Shown: piece by piece, positions 1-12,037 of the stretch
Position numbering within the stretch: position 1 is the stretch's first letter
How the letters are laid out: every line of letters starts with the position of its first letter
Source: Echria macrotheca
Lineage: Eukaryota; Ascomycota; Sordariomycetes; Sordariales; Schizotheciaceae
Assembly: GCA_030411725.1 (NCBI GenBank)
Contig: MU839827.1
Coordinates: 2,232,001-2,296,000, forward strand
Reading direction: 5' to 3'
Length of the DNA stretch: 64,000 bases
Notes under the pieces: generated by a model
Told to the model about the DNA's origin: nothing
What the model saw: only the letters and a program-made list of their open reading frames with translations
The model's database searches: none
Position numbers and translations under genes: made by a program

Positions 1-746
1 TCGTCGTCATTCCCCTCCTCAAAATCAGCCATATCTCCATCGTCGTCATCATCGCCTGTATCGCTACCGCCAAAATCAAGCTCTTCGTCGCTCTCGGCCC
101 AAAAGTCGGCGTCGTCTTCACTCTTAGGTGGCGGCGGGGGCTCAAAGTTCGTGGGCATCACGAAGCCGCGCGGGATGTCGCGCTTGGAGCGCTCGACGGT
201 CGCCTGCGCCCTTTTGATGTACTCGGCGCGGTTGTCACGGTACAGAACACCGGCGTCTACATTAGCGGGCGAGTTGATCTCCGGGTCGTCGAGGAGCAGC
301 AGCACAGAACGCAGCACGCTCTCGGCGCCCTGCAGCGGCGACCAGCGCTCGCTCGCCTCTTCCCCCGACATCAGATCCTCGCCGGGCTTGTGCAGGATCG
401 AGATGCACAGCTGGCCGTCGGCGTAGATATTGGGGTGCGTGATGGGTATCAGAAACCGAAACTTGGGCGGCTGGTACGGGTACTCCTCCGAGAATATCAT
501 TTCGGCGCGGAAGTATCCGCCGTTGAAGTAGCTGTCGGGGTTGATCACCATGAGCGCGAACCGCCACTTCAGCAGATTGTCCATATCGTCCTGTTTGTGA
601 GAGACAAAACATCAGCACTTGATATAATAACTTGATTGCAAAATAAAAGAGAGCCGTACATCTTCGAAGTGAATCCACTTCTCCTTACGGAGAGTCTTCA
701 TCTCGCTCATGAGGCGCGTCTTGGCCCCGGTCGGCCCCCCAGGCAT
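1..746 (-). CDS. CDC34: Ubiquitin-conjugating enzyme E2, CDC34/UBC3 type (3' end outside window)
   Basis: Exons 660-746 and <1-590, with an intron at 591-659 (donor GTACGG, acceptor CAG). The 225 visible residues start MPGGPTGAKTRLMSEM. The UBC fold follows, with the HPN motif near residue 81 and catalytic Cys at about 91 (GQLCISIL). After the Cys comes the acidic insert (GEDLMSGEEASERW) that marks Cdc34-class E2s, then SPANVDAGVLYR and the conserved ERSKRDIPRGF segment. A strongly acidic C-terminal tail (SDEELDFGG, GDDDDDGD) runs off the left edge. Cdc34 is the E2 of SCF ubiquitin ligases, driving degradation of cell-cycle regulators such as CDK inhibitors; the acidic tail binds cullin-RING ligases. 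Family identification is firm; only the tail length is unknown. The start was chosen because it gives the family N-terminus and exon 1 is exactly 29 codons. Confidence 0.93.
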
Positions 747-2066
747 CTTGGTGTATCCGCGAGGAGGTTTCGGGACACTTGATAGGTAGAGACTGTCAAG
801 ATTCTATCACCCTCCTTCTTTGCTGGTGAGACTCGAAGCGTCGGTTGCTAGATGGCTGCTTGCTGTCGACGTGCGCACTGTGGTGGTGGGATGACGGGGA
901 AGTCGAGTCTCGAAACCCGGGACTCGGGAGCGATGGCGGGGCGCGTAGTCGTGGTCGGCGGAGGTTTAAAAGTTCCCCGCTATGGCAGGGTAGGAAAATA
1001 TAAGTAGCAAGCCGAACTACCGGGTTTAGGATGAAAAAAGACGAGGGCAAATAGGCCGAGGAGAGAGTGTGGAAAACTCGGGCGTCCGGGACCTTGCCTT
1101 TTATTTGCTATCGGGTCGAGATGGGAATTCTCATGCGGCAGGCACGAACTTTATCAGGAAGAGGGGCGGTGACTTTAACAGGTTCCTGAAATCGGACTGG
1201 CTGAGACCAACCCACCCCTGGCAGCCTCTGCTGAGTGACTCCACAAAGACAGCGGGCCAACCACTGGCACTCGTCGGGCCAGCGTCAACGTGATGCTTCT
1301 GTCACTCAGCTTGTCACTGACCGTGCAAGCCGTGGTGGGTGCGTTCCAGATCAAGGTTTCCATGGAACCCGATCCAGCGAGCCGGATCGCGAATCCCACC
1401 GTCACATATGTACACTGAGTACACAAATAGAATCGCATCGATACCCACCCAACCACCACACCATCACCAAACCCCTAAACGCCGTTAATCCCCGTCATCG
1501 TGTTTTCAGCACAAACCCTCGTAGGCCGCAGCGCTTGTCCAAAATATTCCGTGATCCCCTCGTGATTCTGAGAATTTCTGGGCCTCCGACAAGGACAAAA
1601 GTCTCTGTTTCCGTTCATGCCGTGATTTGGCGATGTGTCTGTCGGTCGCCACCTGCATGCAGCATGCTGATTCGGAGTTGGATCCAGGAGTAATGTGACC
1701 GCTCATCGGCCGTCTTTTTTCCTTACCGTGGCAAACAATCATCATCGGAATTTCCCGCACCGCCTTGACTGCTGAGAGGAGCTGACCGCTCACCGCTTCC
1801 CTAACGTGGAGAAATATGGCCTTTGTTGTCATGTCTGTCATCTCATGTATCACCCGCAGGCACTTTGGCATGAGTAAAGACAACTGAAACTGTATTTGGG
1901 TATCGACCAGAAACGCCTACCTCCCACCAAATGTCCAGTTTTGCAAACCTACAATCTCAACCGCCTTCGCCGGCATATCCTTACACAAGAGAGATCAAAT
2001 CTAGAATCTCAAAACCCCTTGACCTCCTTTCCAGCCAAATCCAGCAATACTTCCAGATCCACCCCC
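747..2066. other. Intergenic: CDC34 upstream region and GCN2 3' flank
   Basis: This 1.3-kb stretch lies between the CDC34 start and the GCN2 stop, both on the minus strand. The open frames here (for example 1235-1693 plus and 1506-1883 minus) show no recognisable domain and read like chance frames. I see no RNA gene or repeat. It should hold the CDC34 promoter and GCN2 3' UTR. Confidence 0.5.
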
Positions 2067-5000
2067 TTACGCCGCCAGATCGTAGTAGATGCACTTGCCC
2101 GTCCGGAAATTATAGACAAAAGCACTCGAAGGCCCCTCCTTCTTCTCCCACTTCCCCCTCCAGTCCAGAAGCACCTCCTGAATGTCCCGGACATACCTCT
2201 TCTCGGCGCTCATGGCCGCATTGTCCACCCTCCGCCAGCTGTCCGCGTCCGAGAGACTCGTGGTGCGGATCATATCCAGTACGCCGTCCGACGTCTCGAC
2301 GGCGACGATCGGCCCATCGTTGAACCCCTGCACCAGCTTGGCCGCCCCGGCCTGCGCCTGGTCGATGGCCGTCTGCCGGTTGAACTTTTTGCTCTTCGTC
2401 TGCCCCGTCATGACCTGCACGACGCGCTGCTCTTGACTCGCGTCCGCCGTGCTGGCCGCTTCGGCATGGGCCGGACGGGCCTTCATCGCCCGGGAGTCGC
2501 GATCTCTTATCTCGGACTTGAGCCAGTTGAGCAGGTCCTTTCTCGCAATGTCGACGTCGGGCGCGTCTTTTTTGGCCGTGCTCTTGATCTTGAGCATATT
2601 GTCCTGCTTCATGACTATTATCCAGCTGTAGGACTCGTCCCGGTACTTGGCCTGGAGGTCGTCGGGGTTGCGCGTGTCGCGCGCCAGCTCCGCGCTGATG
2701 CCATGGGCCCACAGGCTAGAAAGAAGTTCGAGCCCAACGGAACGGAGCACGGTAGGGTCAAAGCTAGCAACCAAGACGTCGCACTGATACTAGTTAGCTT
2801 GCAACCACGGCAGCAGCAGAATATGCGAAGACATACCCGTTTCTCGCTAAAGACTCCTTGAGCTTCATCTTCGGCGACCTTTTTGAGGAATGCTTTGCCC
2901 GAGCCTTTCGGTATCTGTTTGACCAGCTGTTTTTCCCAGTTGATGCTGAAGCCCACGGCGTGCCGCTCGTCGAACCGCGCCCCGATCTTGGGACGGAGCT
3001 CCTCGATCAAGCTGTCATAGCGGCCGCCTGCAGCGAATACGTCTTTGGACTTCTTGTCGTGTAAGCAAGAGAACAGAAACCCGCCGCGGAAGAATGCCTC
3101 GTTGATGCAGCTGAGCGGACAGAGGTAAACTTTATTCGTTACGCCAAACTTTTTGGTGTACTCGTAGACCTCCCGAATGTGCGCGAGAGTTGGCGAAGCT
3201 CTTTGGTAAAAGTCTGTCCCTTCGAGTAGATCCTTGAGCCTTGCTATGGCTTTGCTAGGAGTGTCTGTGTGGCAATTAGTTACCTTGCCAGGCACCATCT
3301 ACCGAATTATACATACCTCTAAAGTCAAACCGCTGCAACTCGTCGAGACTGGTAGCCGATATGCCCACGCCGGGGGCTCTCAGCTCGCTTCGGATCTTCT
3401 GCCAGGTGAAATTGCGAATGTTGAGCTTCGTGAGGATATCCGCTGTCGCCCTGCGAGCCCCGACGGGTATCGAGCAGAACTCGAAAATGAGATGCAACAA
3501 GTCTGAGTGGCCCAGGTGGAAGCACACGGTTGCGCCCGGGACTGTCGGGAAGGTGTTGATGATTTCGTCCAATACCTTGATCACCTCGGCTTCCTTCAGA
3601 GTGAGATCCAGGGCGTCGGCTGTGACAATGTCAAAATCCAGCTCACCAAATATGTCCGGCTGCCCGCCATCCTGCTTATCGCGGAAGATAGCCCCGAAGG
3701 AGAATGACCTCTGTATCAAGGGACCGTTGCTAACCCTGGCTAGCGATCGAGCTTTGCCTAGAACCAGATCATAGGGCAACTGGAGAATCGTGCCGCTCCG
3801 GTCGAGGACGGCGAAACATTGCTGGCCGTAATAGTTGGACCGGGGATAGACCATGGAGTTTGGCGCTTCGACTGCGCCGTGTCTCCGGAAGATGGCTATC
3901 AGGGTTTCCTTCGCAATATGCCGACGCATGAGATCATTGGAATTAGGCCCAGGCGCCTGCATCGAAGCGTTGTCCCAGGCGTAGTCTCGCGGCTGCAGAT
4001 TAAACCGATCAAAAAGAGTAGAAAGCATCTTTTCAAAGTAAGGAGAGTCGGGGTCGGCAAGTCCTTCTATAACTCGGCGGATTGTGTCGCTCTCCAACTC
4101 GAAAGGAAGCTTCTTGCTCCGAAGCAGCTCTGCGCTAGAGGGCCGATTCTTCGGGACGTGCGACAACAGCGAGGTTATGATCTCGGTCTGGTTCTTGTCG
4201 AGCGGTTTGAAGTCTGCAGGGAACACCGGAGGCGAGCTGCGGATATTCTCGAGGACCCTGGCTCGTTCCATTCCCCTGATGGGAGTGTACGACATTTCGA
4301 AGAAGATGACGCCCAAGGAATACATCTAGCCAATGTCAGCACTCTCGCCTGTTTCCGCCAGTCAAAACACTCACATCCACTTTGGAGGTGTACGAACCGC
4401 CGCCTCCGCTTCTGACTTCTGGCGCCAGGTACGACGCCGTTCCGACGCTCCTGGTCAAGTCACCGGGGTCCATGGCGAGGCCGCCCTTATCTGCCGCCAA
4501 TTGCCCGGTGGTTGCCAAGCCAAAATCTCCAATCTTGACATTCTCCACCCCGTCGACGCCGACGGTGATGAAGACGTTCTCGGGTTTGAGGTCCCGATGG
4601 ATGATGTTGAGGCTGTGGATGTGAACCAAGCCCTCAACAATTTGGCGGAAGAGCCGCCAGACCTCCTGCGTATTCTTGTACAGGTTTCTTGAGATGAGAT
4701 CTCGAAGAGACTATGACGGTCAGTAAGGGATACAGCGGTTCGGGAAACTGGGACTTGGACTTACTCTCTTCTCACAATACTCCATCGAGATGAAGATTGT
4801 CGCGCGAGGTCTGGCGCTCTTCCTGCGGCGGCGGCGCGGCCGATCCGACGCCGTATTGGCCCGGGTAAGTACACACCGGGCCGCATTTTCCTCCGTATCG
4901 GAGGCGTTGTCCTCGGTGGCGGCACCGCCGACCGAAGTGGCGCCATCATCTGACACGGTTCCCTGGTCGTCGTCGTGACGTCTCAACTTGACCGACTCGG

Positions 5001-7236
5001 TGTCGTCATCCCCTCCCTCATCGTCGCTGGACTCGACGGGGGAAAAATAGGGATTGCCGCTTGAGGACATAAAGTCCAACGGTCCTCCTGGGCTGTCTGC
5101 GGCGAAAACGACCTCGACATCGTCGCCAGCCGCTTTCTTTGCGGATATTGAACCCTTGGAAGACTCGTCGTCGTCCTCGTCGTCGTCGGTCTCCGAGGAT
5201 TCGTCGTCATCGAGCTCGGGATTCGCGTTGATTTCCATCCACGTGTTGTGGTACCTCACAACCGATGGATGGTTCATCTGCGACAGCAGCCTGACCTCGC
5301 GGAGAATCTCATCGAGGGTTTCCGTCGACTTTTGGGTGATTTTCTTGACTGCATACAGACGGCCATCTATGCCTCTGCGGGCTTTAAAGACTTCACCGAA
5401 GCCGCCTTTCCCGAGGTGGCCCTCGATGGTAAAGTCCTCTGCAAACCTGGACGGCTTTTCTGCTGTGAGGTTCATCGAGTCATGGCGCAGTCTGCGAGGG
5501 AGAGGGCCATCGGGACCGAGGAAGGGGCCTGTGACAGCACTCTCATCCATCAGAGGGGCGTGGGTTGCGAAGAATTCCGTCGAGGTTAGCTCGAACGGAC
5601 GGAGCCTCTTCTTGGGATTCGATTGAAAGAACTTATATAGCAGCTCCTTTAACGCCGCAGAGAGCGGGAGGGAGTCGGTCAGGGCATCGGGCGAACGGTA
5701 CTTGGTTGTGACATCCAGACCGAAGAGCATCTGCAAAAAGACGATACCTAGATCCCAGACATCCGTTTTTTGCGTGAGCTGCGGCTTGGATGTGCCGGCG
5801 TTTTCCGGCGGCAGCCAGTATGTTGACACGGCTCGCCGGGCCAGTTTGGACGACACAGTGCAAAGAAGGTGAAGTTCTCTCTGGTAGCCGATGTCCATGA
5901 GCTTGGGGGCGATATTTCCATCCGGTTCTCTGCAGAGCATGACGTTCCTTGGGTGGATATCTTGGTGGACTAGCCCGGCGGTGTGTAATGCGGTAAGGCC
6001 GTCGAGAAGGTCCACTGTCCACACTTTGATCTTTGCGAGATCGAGATTGCCGGCCAACTCCAGAAGTTCTTCGAGAGAACCTTTGTCGGCAATTGGGGTC
6101 AGGACACTGACGGTCCACGTAGTAGGTGAGGCCGAGTCAGTGTCACTGATGCTGCGATCGATTCTGAAGTCAACAAGCTGCAGAACTCCCTTGTGGTGGA
6201 CTTTCTTGACCGTCTCTAACTGGGCCTCGACAGCCTGAAGCTGATTCTTGAACTGGGCCGTGTCTTTTCCGCGCGACTTGACTTCAACCTGCTTCAAGGC
6301 GAGACTGGGCCGTGCCTGTCCCGCAGATAAAACGGGCTTGACCTTGTAGACGGTCCCGATGGGTCCTTCGCGAAAGGGTACCTTGCCGACAACGGTTTGG
6401 AAGTGCAAGGTATTGCCAGACTCGTCGGTGAGCTTGCAAGGTTGATCGAAGAACAACTTCTCGTCGGCTGCGACATGGTCCTCGGTAGCCCGGTCGGGTG
6501 ACAGATGAGGGTTTCTGTTCTTCTTGCGAGATTCCTTTGCTTTGCTCTTTTGACGTCTGAGTTCCTCCTGTAGCATGTCTCCGAGAACTCTCTCCTCTTC
6601 TTTGGACTCCTCCAGTTTCTGGAGCTCTTGTCGTTTCAGCTCATCTTCGGCCATTTTGGCAAGATGAGCCTCATGAGCAGCTCGCTCTTCCTCGAGGGAC
6701 GGAAGCTTGATGCCGCTTGCCTTCTTTTGCGCGGCGTCCTCAATGATGTTGCGAATGTCTTCGACGATTTGATGGATCATGACGCCTTCCTCCTTGGCAT
6801 ACTCCTTGGGTTTTGTCTCGAGATATTTCTGTATCTTAAACCGGGTTGATTCTCGGAGACCCCCATCATCCTTTATCGTCAGAAGAGGCAACGACTTGGG
6901 ATATGTCGCTACCAGAACAACACCCAGAGTCATAGCAGACTCATTATCGATGGCGGACTGAATCCGGACATCGAAAGTGGGCTCCGATTTCTGGGAGCAT
7001 GTCAGTCAGATCCAAACTTGAGTTCAGGCGGTCAGCAAGCTTACCTTCCAGGCGGTGTGGGCTGGTGTATGTTCGATGAGATCGTCTCCGTATATGGCCT
7101 GCAGTGCCATGACCTCGTCGGCTTGCAGCTCATCGTAGGGTGTTTTTGTGTCTGCTTTGTCTGGGGCTTTGAGGCCAGGGAAGGTCTCCTTCTGTCCCTT
7201 TGCCTGGCCCTGTTTCTTCCCGCCGGCCGGAGCCAT
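2067..7236 (-). CDS. GCN2: eIF2-alpha kinase GCN2 (CPC3-type)
   Basis: Six exons: 7045-7236, 4765-6990, 4375-4710, 3317-4325, 2837-3264, 2067-2783, joining in frame to 1635 residues (yeast GCN2 is 1659). Domain order is the full GCN2 set. An RWD domain (about 36-150, ELQADEVMALQAIYGDD) is followed by a charged coiled coil (EEERAAHEAHLAKMAEDEL). A pseudokinase (about 246-545) has HQDIHPRN and MDIG in place of HRD and DFG. The catalytic kinase starts near 580 with GKGGFGEVF, contains a long acidic insert, and keeps HRDLKPEN (D846) and DFG (D868). The histidyl-tRNA-synthetase-like domain spans about 1025-1500 (ERARV... SFSFGAIFRD), followed by a C-terminal ribosome/dimer domain. Uncharged tRNA on the HisRS-like part activates phosphorylation of eIF2-alpha, which slows translation and induces GCN4/CPC1. 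All exon joins keep frame, so the gene looks intact. Confidence 0.96.
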
Positions 7237-8259
7237 GGTAGCTCCTTGAAGGAAGTTTCCAAGGCAGTTGAATTAAGGGGTTGAACGCAGTGGTGTTCTT
7301 TGTGGTGTTGTGAATTATGAGGAATGGAAGTGAGAGAAGTGAGAGATGGGAAAGAGGAAGAGAAAGAGGAAGAAAGCGTTTGAGGAAAAGAAACTAAAGT
7401 GGTCTGCTAAGAGAATTTTCAAGGGAAGTGCCCATTATGTAAACTAATGATATGACTGGCCGCCTTAGTGACGACGCGGGTCCGGTAGCTCGGCGATGAT
7501 ATATGAGTCGGCGTGGTGTTGAGACGGCGATGTGTGAGTGAACTGTGACTGGCCGCCTTGCGAGCTAGCTTCCGACAGCCCGCCAAGGGTTAGGGTCCAC
7601 CACGCTTCTCACAGTCAAAGACCAATGCATCCTGTTAGTCCTATCGGTTTATATATGCACAAAAGCAAAACCATAATGTTCATTTAACAGTTAACTCGAG
7701 AAGTCCTGGCTGCCTCGGATCTGTAGCAAAGGCGGACATTGCAGCGCCGATTGAACCACTGGTTGAATGTGGAACCTTGATGAACAAAGTCAATCCCCCT
7801 GAGTTTGCTTTGAGAGCCCAAACCCAGCACCTACTGATGTGAAGTATCACTGATGCCCTCTGTGAAATCAGCGTGTATTTGGAGTTGCTTATCATTAAAA
7901 CCGTCAACAATTTATTTCTAGGTTCAGAACATTGTTGCCCTTAAAGTTGTTTTTAGTTAGCGCTTTATTGTTAGTTCTGGGCCTCGTAGTCCTTTACCCC
8001 ACTGCTCTGCTGGGCTGACCCCACCCATTTGCTCAGGCGCGCTGCGCGTCGCTTTGTGCTTTGTGCATAGGTACCCAAGTACCCTGCGAGAGCCACTAAC
8101 GCCCTCGTCAAGGATCTCTCCAATTGGGTCACCAAGTAAACAATCCCTCCAGACAACCCACCACGCCATGGTTTAGTATTTCGTTACAACTTCCCGCACA
8201 ACCCTCCTGCTCGCCAATCCACAATTTCTTGCCATAGTGTTTGTCGCCGAGAAACCGAG
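7237..8259. promoter_or_regulatory. Divergent promoter region, GCN2 / Cut12-like
   Basis: One kilobase between two divergent start codons. It contains a purine-rich stretch (7320-7400, plus strand GA repeats) close to the GCN2 start. I recognise no coding sequence. Individual promoter elements cannot be assigned from sequence alone. Confidence 0.4.
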
Positions 8260-10505
8260 ATGATCAGCTGGGCGCTGAAAAAGTCGTCCAAGGACGCCGA
8301 AGACGCGCCCGGACCAGGTAAGTCTTGCGATCGCCTGCTCGTCGTCCTTGTCCCAACGACGCAAATCTAATTCTGCTGGTAGACGACACACAGATTGAGC
8401 AGCCCGATACTCCAGCCCCCATCTTTGCCGTGCGCGCCCTTAAGACGGCGCTATTCGGAACGCCAGCCCCCAAAGAGCGCCAGGTGAAGTCCAAGCCGTC
8501 GCAACCGACGAGAGCAGCCCAGGCAGATTTACCGGGAAATGTGTCGCCTACAAAGCCACCCGGTATTCTCCTGACACCGGGAACCGGAACAACGCGTCGA
8601 AAACGCGTCTCTTTCGGCGACGGCGTCAAGGAGGGCGCCGAGGAAGCCAACCCCACCTCGAGCGGACTTCCCGACGAGTACCCCGGGAAATTACCCAGTC
8701 CGTGGCACGAGAACTCGAATGATGCCAAAGACGATGCCTCGCGACCCAAGACGAGGCTGATGCAGGCTATGGAGAATGCGCGCAAGAATAGGAGCATAGA
8801 GACAGGCAACAAGGTTCAGGAGCTCGGAGATGTTGAAGAAGAAGTCGAGGAAACCGACGGGGAGGAGTCGGAAGTGGATGTCGATATCACGGTAGACCTG
8901 AACGAACCACACTCTCGTTCGGGCAAGTACTGGAAGGAGCACTTCGAACACTACCACGCCGATGCGAAGACGGAGATGGAGAAGCTTGTCAAGTACAAGC
9001 AGCTCGCCAAGTCTTACGCAAAGAAGAAGGACGAGGAAGCCAGCGAGCTGAACCAGAAGCTCAAGGAAGAGCAGGAGAGGGTCAGGGAGATGGAGAAGAA
9101 GCTTTCCGAGCTGGAAGACCAAGCGCACCCCAAGCTTAAATCGCGGGGCGGATTCGATGCTAACTCGGGGGACGAGCTCGCCAAACAAACTGCTTTGGCT
9201 ATTAAGTACAAGAAGCAGGTTGAAGAGTTGGAATCGTTGCTGCTGGAGACCGCCCAGGACGAGGCAGACGAAAAACGGCCGCACCAGCGTCGGATTGCGT
9301 CACCTCGGACACAGAAGACGCTCCTCGAAACCCAAAGAGAGCTGAGACGCGCCAGGGCTCAAGTTAGGGAACTGGACATGCTCAGGGAGGACCGAGATCG
9401 ACTGAGATCGGAACTCAAGTTTGCAGAGCAGCGATCCTCGAAGCTCGTCGAAGAGAACCGAAAGCTCATCGCAGACTTTGGCAATAACGCGTCTAGGGTC
9501 CAGGAGCTCGAGAAGGCGCTGGAGCGCGCCAAAGCCGACGGTCTGCAGAAGGATAACGAGTTGGAGCGCCTGAAGAAAGACTACGATAAGCTGAAGGAGG
9601 ACGCCAAGGCGCGGTACAAGGAGGCCCGCGAGGCTATGCAAAAGAAAAACGGAAAGATCTCGGAGCTTCAGGACGAGGTGGCAGCACTCCGAGCGCAAAG
9701 CATCGAGTCGCGCTGGACCACCAAGGCCAAGGATCTCCAGGAGAAGCTCAAATCCGGGCCGGAGAAGATTCAAGCACCGGACCGAGAATCTGCGCTGAAG
9801 TTTCTCGAGACGGCGGAGGAGGAAAGCACGCAGCTTCTCCGAGAACTGGGCGAGCTCAGAAAAGCGAGTATCCAGCGCGGCCTGATTGCGCCGAGTGCCA
9901 CGACCAGGACGAGAAGCCGGAGCAGCACGGACAGACCGAAGAGCGAGATCTACGAGGACGAAGCTCTGGTGTCGTCGCGCGCACTACGGGAAAAGATCGA
10001 GTCTGAGATGGGCAAACGAGACTCGTGGGTTCTCAGCGATCGCGGAAACTTTCAGGACAGCCGTAGTTCGGCGTCTAGTGGACGATCGGCGCATGTGCAG
10101 GAGGAGGATGGGTCGCGCCCATCTCGACAGCAGCGAGCGTCATGGACAGCTGGTCTAACGAGTCTCTCGACGACTGTGGCAAGGACCAAGCCGACGAGCG
10201 ACGAGATAGTGGGGGATATTCTGTCGGACCAGCAACGCCAGCAACGTCGTCGAACCGCCCCTGCCGAGCGCATCGCCAATCACCGACAAGTTGACCGGCC
10301 CGTGTCGCGACAAATCGATCTTGTCCAGGACAGCTTTGCGCCTCTTGGAGGACCTGACCCGCATAATAGCACTATGTGGAGCATGAACGCTTCAAGGACC
10401 ACGTTGCCGGCGGATCGAAGGGCTGCTGCGATTGCGCGGCTTGAGCAGAAACGGGCCGAGAGAGCGCGTAATGAGAAGAATAAGGAGAATGCGAGGCCGA
10501 ACTGA
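8260..10505 (+). CDS. Spindle pole body protein, Cut12-like
   Basis: Exons 8260-8317 and 8383-10505 (intron donor GTAAGT, acceptor TAG) give 726 residues starting MISWALKKSSKDAEDAPGP. The conserved N-terminal block IFAVRALKTALFGTPAP is typical of the fungal Cut12/spindle-pole family. It is followed by the RRKRVSFGDG segment, which has the form of a PP1-docking RVxF motif. The centre is a long coiled coil (about 225-520, heptads rich in E, K, L, R), and the C-terminus is basic and low complexity (ARLEQKRAERARNEKNKEN). In fission yeast Cut12 sits at the spindle pole body and couples CDK/Polo activity to bipolar spindle formation, with PP1 binding as part of its control. The family call rests on N-terminal motif plus architecture; coiled coils alone are not diagnostic. 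The start is supported by the short first exon and an in-frame splice. Confidence 0.72.
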
Positions 10506-10847
10506 GCGGAGTTGGACAACACGGGTGGGTTGGCTGAGTAGGTACCTAGGTAACGGGGAGTTCTGGTATATATGGGCTGGCAGACCCAAATGGAGCATTG
10601 CATGGCGTTGGTTCAGGCAAACTACTATAGTGTGTGCGGCTGGGTACTGTATCGGGTGGTTGACTATTGAGCATCATGATGGACACAATGAGCTGTTGGT
10701 ATAGTGTGTTGAGCTGGGCTGGACGGAGCGGTAGCGGATCGCATACCCCGTACCCCGCTTGTCGGCCGAACAGTCCCAGCAGTTTAATCTCATCCTATTT
10801 TAAGTTCCGTGTCTCACTCACCTTGATCCCCGTAATGAGCCACCAAA
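10506..10847. other. Short intergenic between Cut12-like and ureF
   Basis: About 340 bp between two plus-strand genes. It contains a perfect TACCTAGGTA palindrome at 10543-10552 (see findings). Nothing else is recognisable. Confidence 0.4.
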
Positions 10848-11779
10848 ATGAGCTCCCATCCCAATACAACAACCTCCAATTGCGATAACAATGACATAGA
10901 AGCCGAAATCGCGGACCTCGAGCGCCGCCTAGCCGAAGCCAAGGCCAAGCTATCGAGCTCCTCCAAACCCCTTCCCACCCGTATGTTTTGTCCACCGTCA
11001 TCTCACCTCACACCTCACACTAATAACTCTCACACGCAGTCCCAAACAAAACCCCAACCTCGCAAGCAACCCACTTCCTCCTCCTCCTCTCCGACTCCGC
11101 CCTCCCCCTAGGCTCCTTCGCCTTCAGCTCCGGTCTAGAGTCCTACCTAGCCCACCACAAAGCCAACCTCCACCCCTCGTCCTCCCGGCCCTCTTTATCT
11201 TCCTTCCTCCCCCTCTCCGTATCTTCCTACGCCTCCACCACGCTCCCCTTCGTCCTAGCCGCGCACCGCGACCCGTCCACATCTTCCCTCGCCTACCTAG
11301 ACGACACGCTCGACGCGAGCATCATCTGCACCGTCGGCCGGCGCGCGTCGGTAGCCCAGGGTCGGGCGTTACTCTCCATCTGGGAACGGTCGTTCTCTGC
11401 ATCTCTTGGATCGACCGGTGGTCTCGGTCTGGGCGAGTACTCGGCTTTGTTGAAGAGAGGAGACGGAAAAGTATCGGCGCACCTGGCTCCGCTGTTCGGG
11501 GCGGTCGGGAGACTGGTCGGGTTGTCGCTGGAGCAGACGGCGTATGTGTTCATGCTGGGCCATGTTAAGGCGCTTGTCTCGGCTGCGGTGAGGGCGGGTG
11601 TCTTGGGGCCGTATCAGGCGCAGAAGGTTCTGGCGGGGAGGGAGGTGCGGGAGTTGATTGGGGAGGTGGTGGAGAGGGAGTGGGAGACGGAGGTGGAGCG
11701 GGCGGGACAGAATGTGCCGGTTATGGATTTGTGGTTTGGGCGGCATGAGGTTTTGTATTCGAGGATTTTTAATAGTTAG
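10848..11779 (+). CDS. ureF: Urease accessory protein UreF
   Basis: Exons 10848-10980 and 11040-11779 (donor GTATGT, acceptor CAG) give 290 residues. A short coiled N-terminal extension (EIADLERRLAEAKAKL) precedes the UreF core, which opens with the family signature LLLLSDSALPLGSFAFSSGLES. Later conserved parts include GRRASVAQGRALLSIWERSF, the segment AHLAPLFGAVGRLVGL, and the C-terminal helical region ending at SRIFNS. UreF works with UreD and UreG as the chaperone that loads nickel and carbon dioxide into the urease active site in the cytosol. Without it urease stays inactive and urea cannot serve as nitrogen source. No other urease gene lies in the window, as is normal for fungi. Length and motifs fit the fungal family; the intron restores the frame needed for the signature. 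Confidence 0.92.
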
Positions 11780-12037
11780 GGGTTGGATAGGGGGTGGGTG
11801 TTGGAGAGGTGGTGGGCTGTGATGTGACGCGTGAGCGTGCGGACGGGAATCAAGGCCTGTTTATGGATATCGGAGGGATGCCATTAATACCCCAAGAGAC
11901 GTCTGCATTATTACAAAACACCGTAAAGGCAACCAGTGGTCAAGCGCGAATACGGATAGGATCACAGAAATCAGCGTCTCATTCTCAGAGGTCGCTGATG
12001 GTATCATATATAATACAAGCACCTGGTCCAACCCAAC

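Noticed and set aside
1896..2861. 321-codon plus-strand frame
   Set aside because: It is antisense to the last exons of GCN2, shows no domain, and follows from the GC-rich third positions of the real gene.
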